The notes beneath the pieces were generated by a model. That model saw only the letters and a program-made list of their open reading frames with translations. It searched no databases and was not told where the DNA came from. From contig JAVXHY010000002.1 in NCBI GenBank assembly GCA_036656615.1, positions 1 through 64,000 of the forward strand: a stretch of 64,000 nt of DNA. Direction: 5' to 3'. Shown here piece by piece: positions 1 through 9,241 of the stretch. Both the position numbers and the translations under genes were made by a program. Position 1 is the stretch's first letter; every line of letters starts with the position of its first letter. The stretch comes from CAUPWF01 sp036656615. Its GTDB lineage: Bacteria; Bacillota; Clostridia; Lachnospirales; Lachnospiraceae.

Positions 1-1
1 C

Positions 2-1012
2 TTAGAACTTCCCAGCTTTCGCTGCTTCCTCAATGGAAACAGCTACAGCTACCGTAGCTCCCACCATTGGATTATTCCCCATACCAATAAGTCCCATCAT
101 CTCTACATGGGCAGGAACAGAGGAGGAACCAGCAAATTGTGCATCACTGTGCATACGTCCCATGGTATCTGTCATGCCATAAGAAGCAGGTCCTGCTGCC
201 ATATTATCAGGGTGAAGAGTACGTCCTGTACCACCTCCGGATGCTACAGAGAAGTACTTCTTTCCCTGCTCAATACATTCTTTTTTATAAGTACCTGCTA
301 CTGGATGTTGGAATCTTGTTGGATTTGTGGAATTACCTGTAATGGATACATCCACACCCTCTTTATGCATAATTGCAACTCCTTCTGTTACATCGTTTGC
401 TCCATAGCAGTTTACTTTAGCACGAAGTCCTGAGGAATATGGCTTTCTGAATATTTCTTTCACTTCCCCTGTATGATAGTTCATTTCCGTTTCTACATAA
501 GTAAATCCATTGATTCTAGAGATAATTTGTGCAGCATCCTTTCCCAGCCCGTTTAAAATAACGCGTAAAGGATGTTGACGTACTTTATTTGCCTTTTCTG
601 CAATCCCAATAGCACCTTCTGCTGCTGCAAAAGATTCATGTCCAGCTAAGAAAGCAAAACAATCCGTCTCTTCTTCTAACAACATCTTTCCTAAATTTCC
701 ATGTCCCAAGCCAACTTTACGCTGATCTGCTACAGAACCTGGAATACAGAATGCCTGAAGACCTTCTCCAATGGCTGCGGCTGCATCTGCTGCTCTTTTA
801 CAGTCTTTTTTTATTGCAATGGCTGCACCCACTATGTATGCCCAGCTTGCATTTTCAAAACAGATTGGCTGAATCCCTTTTACTTGATTATATACATCTA
901 AACCGGCATCAGTTGTTATTTTCTGTGCTTCTTCGATAGAAGTAATTCCATAACTTTCCAGTACCGCTTCTATTTGTTTGATTCTTCTTTCATATGATTC
1001 AAATAAAGCCAT
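2..1012 (-). CDS. GGGtGRT family protein
   Basis: Complete 336-residue protein with an AGGAGG-type site just before its ATG. It contains the signature GGGTGRT at residues 259-265, which names the family (usually annotated only as GGGtGRT protein). It is a soluble, Ala/Gly-rich protein with no signal peptide or membrane segment. No biochemical role is established as far as I know. The gene sits 11 bases downstream of a NifU-like Fe-S scaffold gene on the same strand, and this pairing recurs in anaerobic Firmicutes, so a role in metal or Fe-S chemistry is a reasonable inference. The family assignment is secure; the function is not. Confidence 0.85.
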   Translation of the reverse strand: MALFESYERRIKQIEAVLESYGITSIEEAQKITTDAGLDVYNQVKGIQPICFENASWAYIVGAAIAIKKDCKRAADAAAAIGEGLQAFCIPGSVADQRKVGLGHGNLGKMLLEEETDCFAFLAGHESFAAAEGAIGIAEKANKVRQHPLRVILNGLGKDAAQIISRINGFTYVETEMNYHTGEVKEIFRKPYSSGLRAKVNCYGANDVTEGVAIMHKEGVDVSITGNSTNPTRFQHPVAGTYKKECIEQGKKYFSVASGGGTGRTLHPDNMAAGPASYGMTDTMGRMHSDAQFAGSSSVPAHVEMMGLIGMGNNPMVGATVAVAVSIEEAAKAGKF

Positions 1013-1023
1013 GACTTATCCTC

Positions 1024-1716
1024 CTATTCTTTACGTGGGTCAATAATTTTAACAGCATCCGCAACACGTCCATACTGGCCTTTTGCTTTTTCCAATGCTG
1101 TATTTGCATCATCTCCAGCTTTAATGAAATCCATCATTTTACCGAAACTAATGAATTGATATCCGATAATGGTATCTTCTTCATCCAATGCAATACCAGT
1201 TACATACCCTTCTGCCATTTCCAAGTAACGAGGTCCTTTTTTTATGGTTCCATACATGGTCCCAATTTGTGAGCGAAGTCCCTTCCCTAAATCTTCAAGA
1301 CCTGCACCAATAGGAAGCCCATCTTCTGAAAATGCGCTTTGAGTACGTCCATATACAATTTGTAAAAATAATTCTCTCATTGCTGTATTAATGGCATCGC
1401 ATACTAAATCTGTATTTAATGCTTCTAAAATCGTTCTTCCTGGGAGAATTTCTGATGCCATAGCAGCAGAATGTGTCATACCAGAACAACCGATTGTCTC
1501 TATTAATGCCTCCTGAATAATACCCTCTTTGACATTTAAGGTTAATTTGCAAGTTCCCTGTTGTGGAGCACACCATCCAATACCATGTGTTAGTCCGGAA
1601 ATATCAGTTACTTCTTTTGCCTTTACCCATTTTGCTTCTTCTGGGATGGGAGCAGCGCCATGATTCACGCCTTGAGCAACGGGGCACATCATTTCTACTT
1701 CATGTGAATAAATCAT
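1024..1716 (-). CDS. NifU/IscU-like iron-sulfur cluster assembly scaffold
   Basis: A 230-residue homologue of Fe-S cluster scaffold proteins, preceded by AAAGGAG seven bases before the ATG. Conserved-looking cysteines occur at residues 11, 49, 56, 77 and 106. The segment around C77 (Ile-Gly-Cys-Ser-Gly) matches the cluster-ligand region of the IscU/NifU family. The protein is longer than IscU (about 125-150 residues) and carries an extra C-terminal part. It is the first gene of a two-gene unit with the GGGtGRT gene. By family it should transiently assemble Fe-S clusters in the cytoplasm; the client protein is unknown. Confidence 0.75.
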   Translation of the reverse strand: MIYSHEVEMMCPVAQGVNHGAAPIPEEAKWVKAKEVTDISGLTHGIGWCAPQQGTCKLTLNVKEGIIQEALIETIGCSGMTHSAAMASEILPGRTILEALNTDLVCDAINTAMRELFLQIVYGRTQSAFSEDGLPIGAGLEDLGKGLRSQIGTMYGTIKKGPRYLEMAEGYVTGIALDEEDTIIGYQFISFGKMMDFIKAGDDANTALEKAKGQYGRVADAVKIIDPRKE

Positions 1717-1892
1717 TTTATAACTCCTTTCAAGTATGGATACTTATGAGTTGCTTTGTTCATAAGATATGATTTCTAGCAGTATTTGATATATTTGTAA
1801 CACTGCAGATGATTTCATTTTCTCACAGATTCATCTATTCGTCTATATGTTTCTTATATTTTTTGGAATTTCATGTAACAGTTCATTATAGA

Positions 1893-2423
1893 CTACATGC
1901 TTAACATTTGTTCTATAGTATCAATCGCTTTATCAATATTACTATTGTCTTTTAGAATGTGGTATACAGTTTTCAGATAATTAATGCCAAAGTTTAGGAG
2001 CATTAACTCATCCATAAATAATAAGCCATCAATGGGTTGTTCTCTGTTATAGGCAAACACATTTCGTAATGCAATTCTTTGGTGATCCGTATCTTCATCC
2101 ACACAAATAAACTGACCAATCGGAATTAATGTATTCATCCGATTCATCAGATAATTTGTATCTTCTTTGTTAAGCGTGATATCTTCTGTTTCAATTTCAG
2201 CATAAATCTGCATAATACCTAACACTTGAAAATCTTCTAATTTCATTGGCAGCATATTGATGCTAAAGACAGTCATATCTGCATCTTCTTTTGCTTCTTC
2301 ATTATTTAAGAAAACACATAAGCAAGGAATCCCTATATCCTTTGTTGCTTCTATGTAGTGTGTTTCCAATGCATTTTCCTTAAAAAAATTCTGTAATTCT
2401 ATTAAATCATTTCTTTCTTTCAT
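1893..2423 (-). CDS. Unknown 176-residue protein, last gene of the CIS operon
   Basis: Soluble acidic protein with an ATG preceded by GGGAGG. Its alternating beta/alpha pattern (an N-terminal helix followed by a strand-rich core containing Cys-Leu-Cys, then C-terminal helices) is loosely reminiscent of YbjN-type or type III chaperone folds, but I do not recognise the family. It begins 12 bases after the AAA+ ATPase gene and is the terminal gene of the contractile-system operon. Its small size, acidity and position next to an ATPase and a candidate cargo would fit an adaptor or chaperone, which is inference only. Confidence 0.6.
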   Translation of the reverse strand: MKERNDLIELQNFFKENALETHYIEATKDIGIPCLCVFLNNEEAKEDADMTVFSINMLPMKLEDFQVLGIMQIYAEIETEDITLNKEDTNYLMNRMNTLIPIGQFICVDEDTDHQRIALRNVFAYNREQPIDGLLFMDELMLLNFGINYLKTVYHILKDNSNIDKAIDTIEQMLSM

Positions 2424-2435
2424 GATGTTCCTCCC

Positions 2436-4604
2436 TTATGTTTGAGATAAAAGATTTTGATAGATGCCCAAACTATCCTTTGCTAATATTTTTCCTAGTT
2501 TTGTCATTTCATTTTGTGTTGCCTTTATTAAATACTTCATAGATACTTGATCTTGAAATCCTGCTGCTAAAAATGAAGCGGCCAATGCAATATTTTTAAT
2601 ATTCGCTCCTGAAAATTCAAATGTTTCTGCCATAAACATAAAATCTACATCATGATTTAATGGTAGTTTTTCCGGAAATACATGTTTCCAGATCTGGTAA
2701 CGCTGTTCCAGATTTGGAAATGGAAATTCTACCATAAATTTAAATCGACGTTTAAATGCATCATCAAAATTCTGCATGAAATTAGTTGCTAAGATAATGA
2801 TTCCTTCATACTCTTCTATTTTTTGTAGAAGATAAGAGGTATCTGCATTTGCATACTTATCATGAGAGTCATGTACTTCGGAACGTTTTCCAAATAAGGA
2901 ATCTGCTTCGTCAAAAAAAAGAATACTCTGACTTCTCTTGATTTCTTCAAATATAACATCTAAGTTTTTTTGGGTTTCTCCAATGTATTTTGACATGACC
3001 GCGGACATATCTACTTTATATATTTCAAGCTGAAGACGATTGGCCATAACCTGTGCACCCATGGTTTTTCCTGTTCCAGGAGGACCATAAAATAACATAG
3101 ATGTTCCTTTCCCATAGGCCATTTTACTATTAAAATCCCATTCATCATATACAATATGTTTCAGTTCAATCTGTCCACACGCCTGTCTTAACATATCTTT
3201 CTGCCGCTCGGGAAGTATTAGATCATCCCACTGATATTTTGCCAGAATAGGAGAAGCCAATTTCCCTAGACTGTGATTAATCTGGTTGCGACAAGCCTGA
3301 TGCAGGATGGTATTTGTGATTTTGCCATCTTCTTCTAGTAAGGCTAAATTGTTTGCTTCTTTTATACTTTTTTCTATCGTTCCTCTTGTAAATATAAATT
3401 TAGAAGCAAGTGCTTCGGCACTAATATCTTCTTCTTTATTTAGTTGATCTAAGTAATGATGCCAAATGTAAATACGTTCTGTAATGGAAAGTTCTGGTAT
3501 TAGTATCTGAAAAAAATTCATATTTTCTTTGTTATATTGAAAATGCCATTTTTCTTCTCCAAGGAAAAACACAATATGGCTTAATTGAAATACTTGTTCT
3601 ATAAATTTTTGTATTTTTCCTGGATACTCTTTTTCCTGTTTACAATATAGATCAAATTGATCAAACGCTAACCAAGCTCTTTTAATATATGCTTCTTGAC
3701 AAATGTTAAACAATATAGTTTCCCAATCAGGAGAAACTAGTAATCCTCTCATATCTACTAACATCAATATAACAGCTGTTTTGTTTGATATCTGAGTCAA
3801 GATTTCTTTTTTGCCACATCCTTCTTGGCCATACAAATAAAATAGTTGATTTTCATCTTGTGTTCTTTTGTTTATTATATTTGTAATTCTATCTGCAAAA
3901 GAGGTTCTCATAACATCAATTTGTTTGCCATCTGGAATTATATTCCTAGTTAATCTGTTTACATCTTTGTCTACTTTGCGGAAACTAAACATGAAGTCTG
4001 CTATATGTTCCTGTAGCTTTAAAGGAGCTGATAAATGCCCACGTTTTTCATTGCTGATTGGTATAAATAAATACTTCCATATATCTTCGCGTTCCACAGT
4101 TTCAATGAGAAGTTGTTTGCCTTTTATGGAATCAAGGGTATACATTTTTACACATAAATCTAATGTGGGATAATGACTATTTAAGTCATCAAGAAGAAAA
4201 CCATAACATCTGTCAAATTCACGGTTTAATTCTATAGCAGCTGCCATCATCATACAATGTTTTTCAAAAGAAGACAATTGAAAAATATGAAATAAATATT
4301 CCAATGGAATGGGAATCCCCTGTTTGATAGATGCGGATGCTTTTTGTTCTATTATTTTTGCATATTTTTCTAATTGTTCCAATTGGACAGCATATTCCTT
4401 TTGATTTTCTTCCGAAAAATTTATTTCTGTAAGATTGTTTAATTCTTCCTGAAAGGTAGTCGTATCAAATATGTGACGAATGGAACCATTCTGGTTTATA
4501 TGTACCGCATAAGTACAATATAAATCAATTTTCTGTTTTATCAATTCTTGTATATCCTGTAAATATAGTTCATTACTTTTGTAATATGAAATTTCTTTAT
4601 CCAT
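2436..4604 (-). CDS. CIS-associated AAA+ ATPase (Afp15-like), copy 1
   Basis: A 722-residue ATPase of the type that accompanies contractile injection systems. The N-terminal part (about 1-200) is helical and lacks a P-loop. A middle region resembles a degenerate AAA module. The C-terminal module is canonical: Walker A GPPGTGKT at residues 507-514, Walker B acidic pair D565-E566 and a sensor-1 Asn in Ile-Leu-Ala-Thr-Asn. Its ATG overlaps the stop of the upstream gene (TAATG), indicating translational coupling. In Afp/PVC-type systems this ATPase is needed for particle assembly or cargo handling. A paralogue lies at 32249-34252, so the locus carries two different ATPases. Confidence 0.9.
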   Translation of the reverse strand: MDKEISYYKSNELYLQDIQELIKQKIDLYCTYAVHINQNGSIRHIFDTTTFQEELNNLTEINFSEENQKEYAVQLEQLEKYAKIIEQKASASIKQGIPIPLEYLFHIFQLSSFEKHCMMMAAAIELNREFDRCYGFLLDDLNSHYPTLDLCVKMYTLDSIKGKQLLIETVEREDIWKYLFIPISNEKRGHLSAPLKLQEHIADFMFSFRKVDKDVNRLTRNIIPDGKQIDVMRTSFADRITNIINKRTQDENQLFYLYGQEGCGKKEILTQISNKTAVILMLVDMRGLLVSPDWETILFNICQEAYIKRAWLAFDQFDLYCKQEKEYPGKIQKFIEQVFQLSHIVFFLGEEKWHFQYNKENMNFFQILIPELSITERIYIWHHYLDQLNKEEDISAEALASKFIFTRGTIEKSIKEANNLALLEEDGKITNTILHQACRNQINHSLGKLASPILAKYQWDDLILPERQKDMLRQACGQIELKHIVYDEWDFNSKMAYGKGTSMLFYGPPGTGKTMGAQVMANRLQLEIYKVDMSAVMSKYIGETQKNLDVIFEEIKRSQSILFFDEADSLFGKRSEVHDSHDKYANADTSYLLQKIEEYEGIIILATNFMQNFDDAFKRRFKFMVEFPFPNLEQRYQIWKHVFPEKLPLNHDVDFMFMAETFEFSGANIKNIALAASFLAAGFQDQVSMKYLIKATQNEMTKLGKILAKDSLGIYQNLLSQT

Positions 4605-6133
4605 TATTTAAACCCCTCAGCGAGAACCTTAATAAAAGCTGATTCTGTTTTTACAGACATTAAACTACCCATTTTTACATCAAGTCCTGCAAAGAGCGTT
4701 ACATCCATTTCTTCATAATCTGAAATCGCATTATTTATTTGCTCTTCTGAATTTGAGGAAGAGGTACTTGGAACGGAGGACTGTGAATTTGTAACTAACT
4801 GTTCTGCATTTTTGATGCTATCTGCTTTTTCAATCATTGTATTATATAATGTACTTGCTTTGTCCGAGATGTTCGACTTATTGTCTTCATTTTTTTTATC
4901 TTTAACCATTCCATAGATACTCATTCCAAAGTCACCTATAATATTGGCTGTATCAAAGGCATAAGCGGACCATTTTTTCCCCTCATTCTTATTTTCAGGA
5001 TCGGAGAGTCGAAGTCCGTTAGAAATCAGACCACCTAGATTCATAGCTAATTTTACACCTTCCATACCAAATCCGCCTACTTCTAGTCCATATAAAGGGT
5101 CGCCAGCGGCATTTCGATTGCCTGGAAGAGATGCTTTATATTGTTTCAGCCGTTGCTGTCGATAACCCAGCCGTGCAAATCTATATATATTGGCAAATGA
5201 CGATAAACCACCAACCACAATGCTGGCAATGGTTTTTCCTTTTTTTGAATTTTTGATTATTTCTTTTTCATTCTCACCACCCCACTGGCCCATACCTTTA
5301 AATAATAAATTGGTTATTTTCATCATTTGTTTTGCGCCTATATCTATATCATCAACAGCTTTATCTAATCGATTGATTTTTGAATCATTTTTTACATCTT
5401 TTAAATCTTTAATAATTTTGCTAACAGGTGAAACCAAACCACCTAATGCATCTGTGACCTCTACAAAATACATACTATCATCAATGATCATTTTTTCCGA
5501 TGAATCTTTCCAATCTTTATTAGACAATCCAAGACCTACACTAATCTGATTTAATATTCCAAGACCACCTTTGACTAAATGAAATATTTTTGACGCTTTT
5601 TTTGTTTTATTTAATATATTTTGATGAGATGTTTTTTTGGCTAATTGAGCTTGTTCTTCTGGTAGTAGGTCACTTGTTTCCTTTCCATGTACTTCTTTTG
5701 CTTGTGCTAATGCTTTGCCAACATTTGTCTTCCTATATGCTTTGAGCTTCTTTTGATTGTATTGACTGAAATCTATCTGTTGCTCCTCATTAAGCTGGGT
5801 TTCCTCTAAGCTGGGCTGTGGATCCACATTAGGCTGGGACTCCACGTTAGGCTGTGGCCCTACACTAGGCTGTGGCCCTACACTAGGCTGTGGCCCTACG
5901 CTAGGCTGTGGAGCTACGTTAGGCTGTGGTTCCATGCCAGGCTGTGGCTCTGCAATTTCCAGAGCATCTTTGGAAAGCTTCTCTTTTTCTTGCTTAGATC
6001 TTACAGGAGGATTGACATCTTGGTCGTTTTGCTTTATTTGTTTGTTCTTTTCTTCTGCTGTAGCTGTTTTTTCCTCCGTTAGAGCTTTGTTTTGATTTTT
6101 TACTTCTTCTACATCCATTCCTGGTCCACCCAT
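4604..6133 (-). CDS. Proline-repeat protein, candidate CIS cargo or assembly factor
   Basis: About 509 residues from the ATG at 6133, which has GAGGTG eight bases upstream; the in-frame GTG nine bases earlier is a poorer start. Residues 1-75 are charged and probably disordered. Then follow about eight six-residue Pro-Gln-Pro repeats encoded by an 18-bp minisatellite. The remainder is Gly/Ala-rich and helical, with several amphipathic or weakly hydrophobic stretches (around Val-Val-Gly-Gly-Leu) and a Ser-rich tail. I recognise no catalytic motif. The layout (disordered N-terminus, repeat linker, globular C-terminus) and its position next to the ATPase resemble loaded CIS proteins, but a structural or tape-measure role cannot be excluded. 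Confidence 0.65.
   Translation of the reverse strand: MGGPGMDVEEVKNQNKALTEEKTATAEEKNKQIKQNDQDVNPPVRSKQEKEKLSKDALEIAEPQPGMEPQPNVAPQPSVGPQPSVGPQPSVGPQPNVESQPNVDPQPSLEETQLNEEQQIDFSQYNQKKLKAYRKTNVGKALAQAKEVHGKETSDLLPEEQAQLAKKTSHQNILNKTKKASKIFHLVKGGLGILNQISVGLGLSNKDWKDSSEKMIIDDSMYFVEVTDALGGLVSPVSKIIKDLKDVKNDSKINRLDKAVDDIDIGAKQMMKITNLLFKGMGQWGGENEKEIIKNSKKGKTIASIVVGGLSSFANIYRFARLGYRQQRLKQYKASLPGNRNAAGDPLYGLEVGGFGMEGVKLAMNLGGLISNGLRLSDPENKNEGKKWSAYAFDTANIIGDFGMSIYGMVKDKKNEDNKSNISDKASTLYNTMIEKADSIKNAEQLVTNSQSSVPSTSSSNSEEQINNAISDYEEMDVTLFAGLDVKMGSLMSVKTESAFIKVLAEGFK
5813..5956 (-). repeat. 18-bp tandem repeat (about 8 units) inside a coding sequence
   Basis: Eight units starting at 5813, 5831, 5849, 5867, 5885, 5903, 5921 and 5939, each built on AGGCTGTGG plus nine bases. 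The central units are identical. On the coding strand they give a repeating Pro-Gln-Pro-X-Val-Gly segment. The unit length keeps the frame if copies are gained or lost. Confidence 0.9.
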
Positions 6134-6149
6134 ATGAATCACCTCTAAT

Positions 6150-8807
6150 CTAAAATGTTTCTAACATGGTTTCAATATCAGACGTATCTTCTACTTTGTA
6201 ATATAAATCACATAGATATAAGTATTCTTTTGCTGCTGAATCTTTACGATTTTCTTTTAATACATCAATAAATTTCAATCGTGCATCATAAAAATGTTTG
6301 GACATAAATAAATGGATACCCATTTCAAAATCCTCTTTTGTAACATCCTTTAGGAAAATAGCTTCTTCCGAATCCGCTTCGTATAAATCATATATTTTTT
6401 CTACTGTGTCTGTAGATGTACGATAAAAGTAACCTAATAATCTGATTTTATATTGATGTTCAAAACCTGATATTTCTTTAAGCAGTGAATAACTCACTAA
6501 AATATTTGCATAATATTTCAAACCTTTATCCTGCATATAATAATTAAAGTAAATATGTTCAGACATCATTTCTAGAAATTGTCTATTTTTATCTCCGATA
6601 ATTCCAAGCTTTACCATACCTCTTGTAATACTAATTGCAAATCTTCCTGGAAATTTGTTCAATTCTTTTTTCATATTTACAGCACAATTCATCACATCCT
6701 TATGGTTATTTTCAAATATAGCAATTAATCCACCTTTTTCAAATCGTTCAACTACACCATCATATTTCTGAACAATGGGGATTAAATCATCTAAAACATC
6801 ATTCACCATTTTAAATATTTCATCTGCAGACATTTTTCTTACATCTTCATCAAAATCAGAAAACTTAATATTTAAGATAGTCAAATCCGTAGAAGTCAGA
6901 TCGCCGATATTCACCTCTGTGATTGACTCTCGCTGTAATAATTGAAACATTCTAAAAGGAACAAATTTATAATATCCTTCCGTAACCTTCCTCATGTCTT
7001 CTAAGCTTGTTCCAATGCTTCCTGACATTCGGTTGAATACTTGGGTGATTTCAGATATCTCATCATTGCCTCGGACGTTCAAAGTAACCCCTAATTTTCC
7101 ATTAGAAATAGCAATGGCTGACTGTTTGAGTTTCTTTAAAGGTGCTAAAGAATGTGTGATAAGAATAAATATAATTAAACCAAGCAATATAAATATAGCT
7201 ATTATACAAAGATACACTTCGTTTATAAATGTCTTTGCTTCCTGTTGTACAATGGATTCCGGCATTCCAATTTCCAAAAGTCCCACTGTTTGATTATCAA
7301 TAGTAATCGGTACAAATAATGATAGTCTTCTATCTTTATGATTCTGGTAGGGTCTGATAACAATTTGTTTGTTTTTCACCGATTTATTCATAATAGATTC
7401 TGTCTTTTTATCAAATAAATAAGAGATAGGAGTTCCCATAACGCCTTCAGCAGAATATAATACCTTTAAATCTTGTTGGTTATCTACAATATAGAGACTA
7501 CGATAGGTAGCATCCGAAACTGGAATTGGTTTTTTGCCATTGGAATATTCTTGTTGCACACTACCTGCTTCATAGTTATACATCATACCTTTTACCATAT
7601 TATTGTATAATTCATCTCCTTGCCAGCTGTAGAGATTTCGACTTTCTATATCTTGTAAATTAATGTCTTTGATATAATCAAAAGATACTTTGTCTGTAAT
7701 TTCCCGAGATATGGTATATAATTGTCGATACTTTGATGTTTTTAAATTTTCACGCATAATAGCAGTTACAATTAAATCAAGTATCAGGATGCTGATAACT
7801 AATGCACAAATCACCACACCCATAATTTTAAATGCGATTGGATGAATTCCATTTGAAATATATTTCACTGCATTTATGATTAAAAATAATAAGATAAGAG
7901 GAATCAAGCATTTCATTAAATCCTTTGCACAGCATCGTATCATTTCCATGGTAGAACAGGTCAATGTATTTAATACCATAATTTCCGAATCTTCATTTAA
8001 TACTTTGCTTTCTATATCTTTTTCTTTATTAATTGGAGTTACTGTTCCTAATGTTACATTATAATTACAGAATGTTTGATCTTGTAGATTCATGAAAAAG
8101 AGGCTATCTTTTCCATTATCACCTACTTGCAAGAATTGTTTTTGTCTTAAAGATTCCGGAAGCTCGGTTGGTTGTCCATTTTTATGAAGGGTCAGATCTC
8201 CCAACATATTGATGTAGACACTTTCCCCCATTTCACTGTAGAAACAACGTTCATATCCATAATCATAATCCAGTTCAGTATTGTCTAGTTGTTCTAAAAC
8301 ACCATCTTTTTTTACACCATATATCCACATTTGATTATCATGGCTTGCACTAACAATTGCACGATTATCTTCTACCCGAATCAACTGGAAATTACATATA
8401 CTATCAGTAGGTGCTTTTAAGTGAACCCATGGGATTAATTCACCTTTTTTAAAATCACATTTATATATAATATCTGTTTTTGTTTCTGAACTATCTGCAT
8501 CACTTGCATTCACATGAACATATGCATTCCCTTTCCAATCAGAAATGCTTTTAATGCGATAAATGTTGCTATCATCAGAATTTTTAAGTGAAATTTCACG
8601 CAGAAATTTTTTTTGACGATTTGTTTTTATAATTTTTGTTTGTTCTTCATTACGATCTATAAAGTATATATTTTTTTCATCCGTGCAAGAGTCGACCATA
8701 TAAGTAACATGATAGGTACGATTCGTAGCATAGCTTCTAGAAAGTACCAGAATAATAATGATGACTGATGCAATGATATATAGTTTGTTTCGTTTTATTA
8801 TTTGCAT
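6150..8807 (-). CDS. Four-TM receptor with HAMP and degenerate class III cyclase domain
   Basis: About 885 residues from the ATG at 8807 (AAAGGA seven bases upstream); a longer reading from 8888 would overlap the preceding gene. Order: TM1 at about 8-24, an extracytoplasmic strand-rich domain possibly of beta-propeller type (about 30-280), TM2 and TM3 (about 300-352), a second sensory loop (about 355-540), TM4, a HAMP-like segment, then a class III nucleotide cyclase-like domain and a C-terminal helical TPR-like tail. Both metal-binding aspartates seem lost: the first motif reads Leu-Asn-Ile-Lys-Phe, and the second Lys-Gly-Gly instead of Gly-Asp-Gly. It is probably a non-catalytic signalling or docking module. 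It lies in the middle of the CIS operon. Confidence 0.75.
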   Translation of the reverse strand: MQIIKRNKLYIIASVIIIILVLSRSYATNRTYHVTYMVDSCTDEKNIYFIDRNEEQTKIIKTNRQKKFLREISLKNSDDSNIYRIKSISDWKGNAYVHVNASDADSSETKTDIIYKCDFKKGELIPWVHLKAPTDSICNFQLIRVEDNRAIVSASHDNQMWIYGVKKDGVLEQLDNTELDYDYGYERCFYSEMGESVYINMLGDLTLHKNGQPTELPESLRQKQFLQVGDNGKDSLFFMNLQDQTFCNYNVTLGTVTPINKEKDIESKVLNEDSEIMVLNTLTCSTMEMIRCCAKDLMKCLIPLILLFLIINAVKYISNGIHPIAFKIMGVVICALVISILILDLIVTAIMRENLKTSKYRQLYTISREITDKVSFDYIKDINLQDIESRNLYSWQGDELYNNMVKGMMYNYEAGSVQQEYSNGKKPIPVSDATYRSLYIVDNQQDLKVLYSAEGVMGTPISYLFDKKTESIMNKSVKNKQIVIRPYQNHKDRRLSLFVPITIDNQTVGLLEIGMPESIVQQEAKTFINEVYLCIIAIFILLGLIIFILITHSLAPLKKLKQSAIAISNGKLGVTLNVRGNDEISEITQVFNRMSGSIGTSLEDMRKVTEGYYKFVPFRMFQLLQRESITEVNIGDLTSTDLTILNIKFSDFDEDVRKMSADEIFKMVNDVLDDLIPIVQKYDGVVERFEKGGLIAIFENNHKDVMNCAVNMKKELNKFPGRFAISITRGMVKLGIIGDKNRQFLEMMSEHIYFNYYMQDKGLKYYANILVSYSLLKEISGFEHQYKIRLLGYFYRTSTDTVEKIYDLYEADSEEAIFLKDVTKEDFEMGIHLFMSKHFYDARLKFIDVLKENRKDSAAKEYLYLCDLYYKVEDTSDIETMLETF

Positions 8808-8827
8808 TTTTTCATCCTTTCTGGTTA

Positions 8828-9211
8828 TTATACCTGAATATTCATGCAGCCTGGATTTACAATTTGGATCATTCCGCCCCATGTACACATAAGTTTAGAA
8901 CTATTTGTCAAAATGGGTTTATTTCCAATAAGTACTTGTGGATTACCAGGTAACCAAGGAGCTGTAATAGCTGGAATACAGGGCATTGGTGTAAGTACTC
9001 CAAGTGCAGCTGCTGTTGCAGCTGCTACAGTTGGGTTTGATAAAGACTGACACATTCCAAAAGGCAGAATGTTTACAAATGGTTTATTATCCATAATCGT
9101 TGCAATTGGTGTTTTTGATACGGTTCTTTCTATTGGCAATACCATCAATGGTGCTGGTGTCATTCCAAAGGTGCAATTGCATGTTGCGCCAGTACATACA
9201 CAAAATCCCAT
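8828..9211 (-). CDS. DUF4280 PAAR-like spike-tip protein
   Basis: A 127-residue Gly/Pro/Cys-rich protein that begins Met-Gly-Phe-Cys-Val-Cys-Thr-Gly-Ala, the usual opening of DUF4280 proteins. DUF4280 is related to PAAR tips, which cap the VgrG-like spike and can carry effectors. The Ala-rich stretch in the middle and the repeated Pro-rich turns fit the small conical fold. The ATG has GGAG five bases upstream. It lies apart from the spike genes (22148-23993) but in the same operon. No effector domain is fused to it. Confidence 0.85.
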   Translation of the reverse strand: MGFCVCTGATCNCTFGMTPAPLMVLPIERTVSKTPIATIMDNKPFVNILPFGMCQSLSNPTVAAATAAALGVLTPMPCIPAITAPWLPGNPQVLIGNKPILTNSSKLMCTWGGMIQIVNPGCMNIQV

Positions 9212-9241
9212 GTTTTCTCCTTTTCTGCTAAAATGTAATAT

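Noticed and set aside
1717..1892. Terminator or promoter in the gap between the CIS operon and the Fe-S scaffold gene
   Set aside because: Only a weak CATGTA/TACATG pairing without a T run and no paired promoter hexamers could be found.
8808..8888. Longer start for the receptor gene
   Set aside because: It would overlap the DUF4280 gene and lacks a site as good as AAAGGA before the ATG at 8807.
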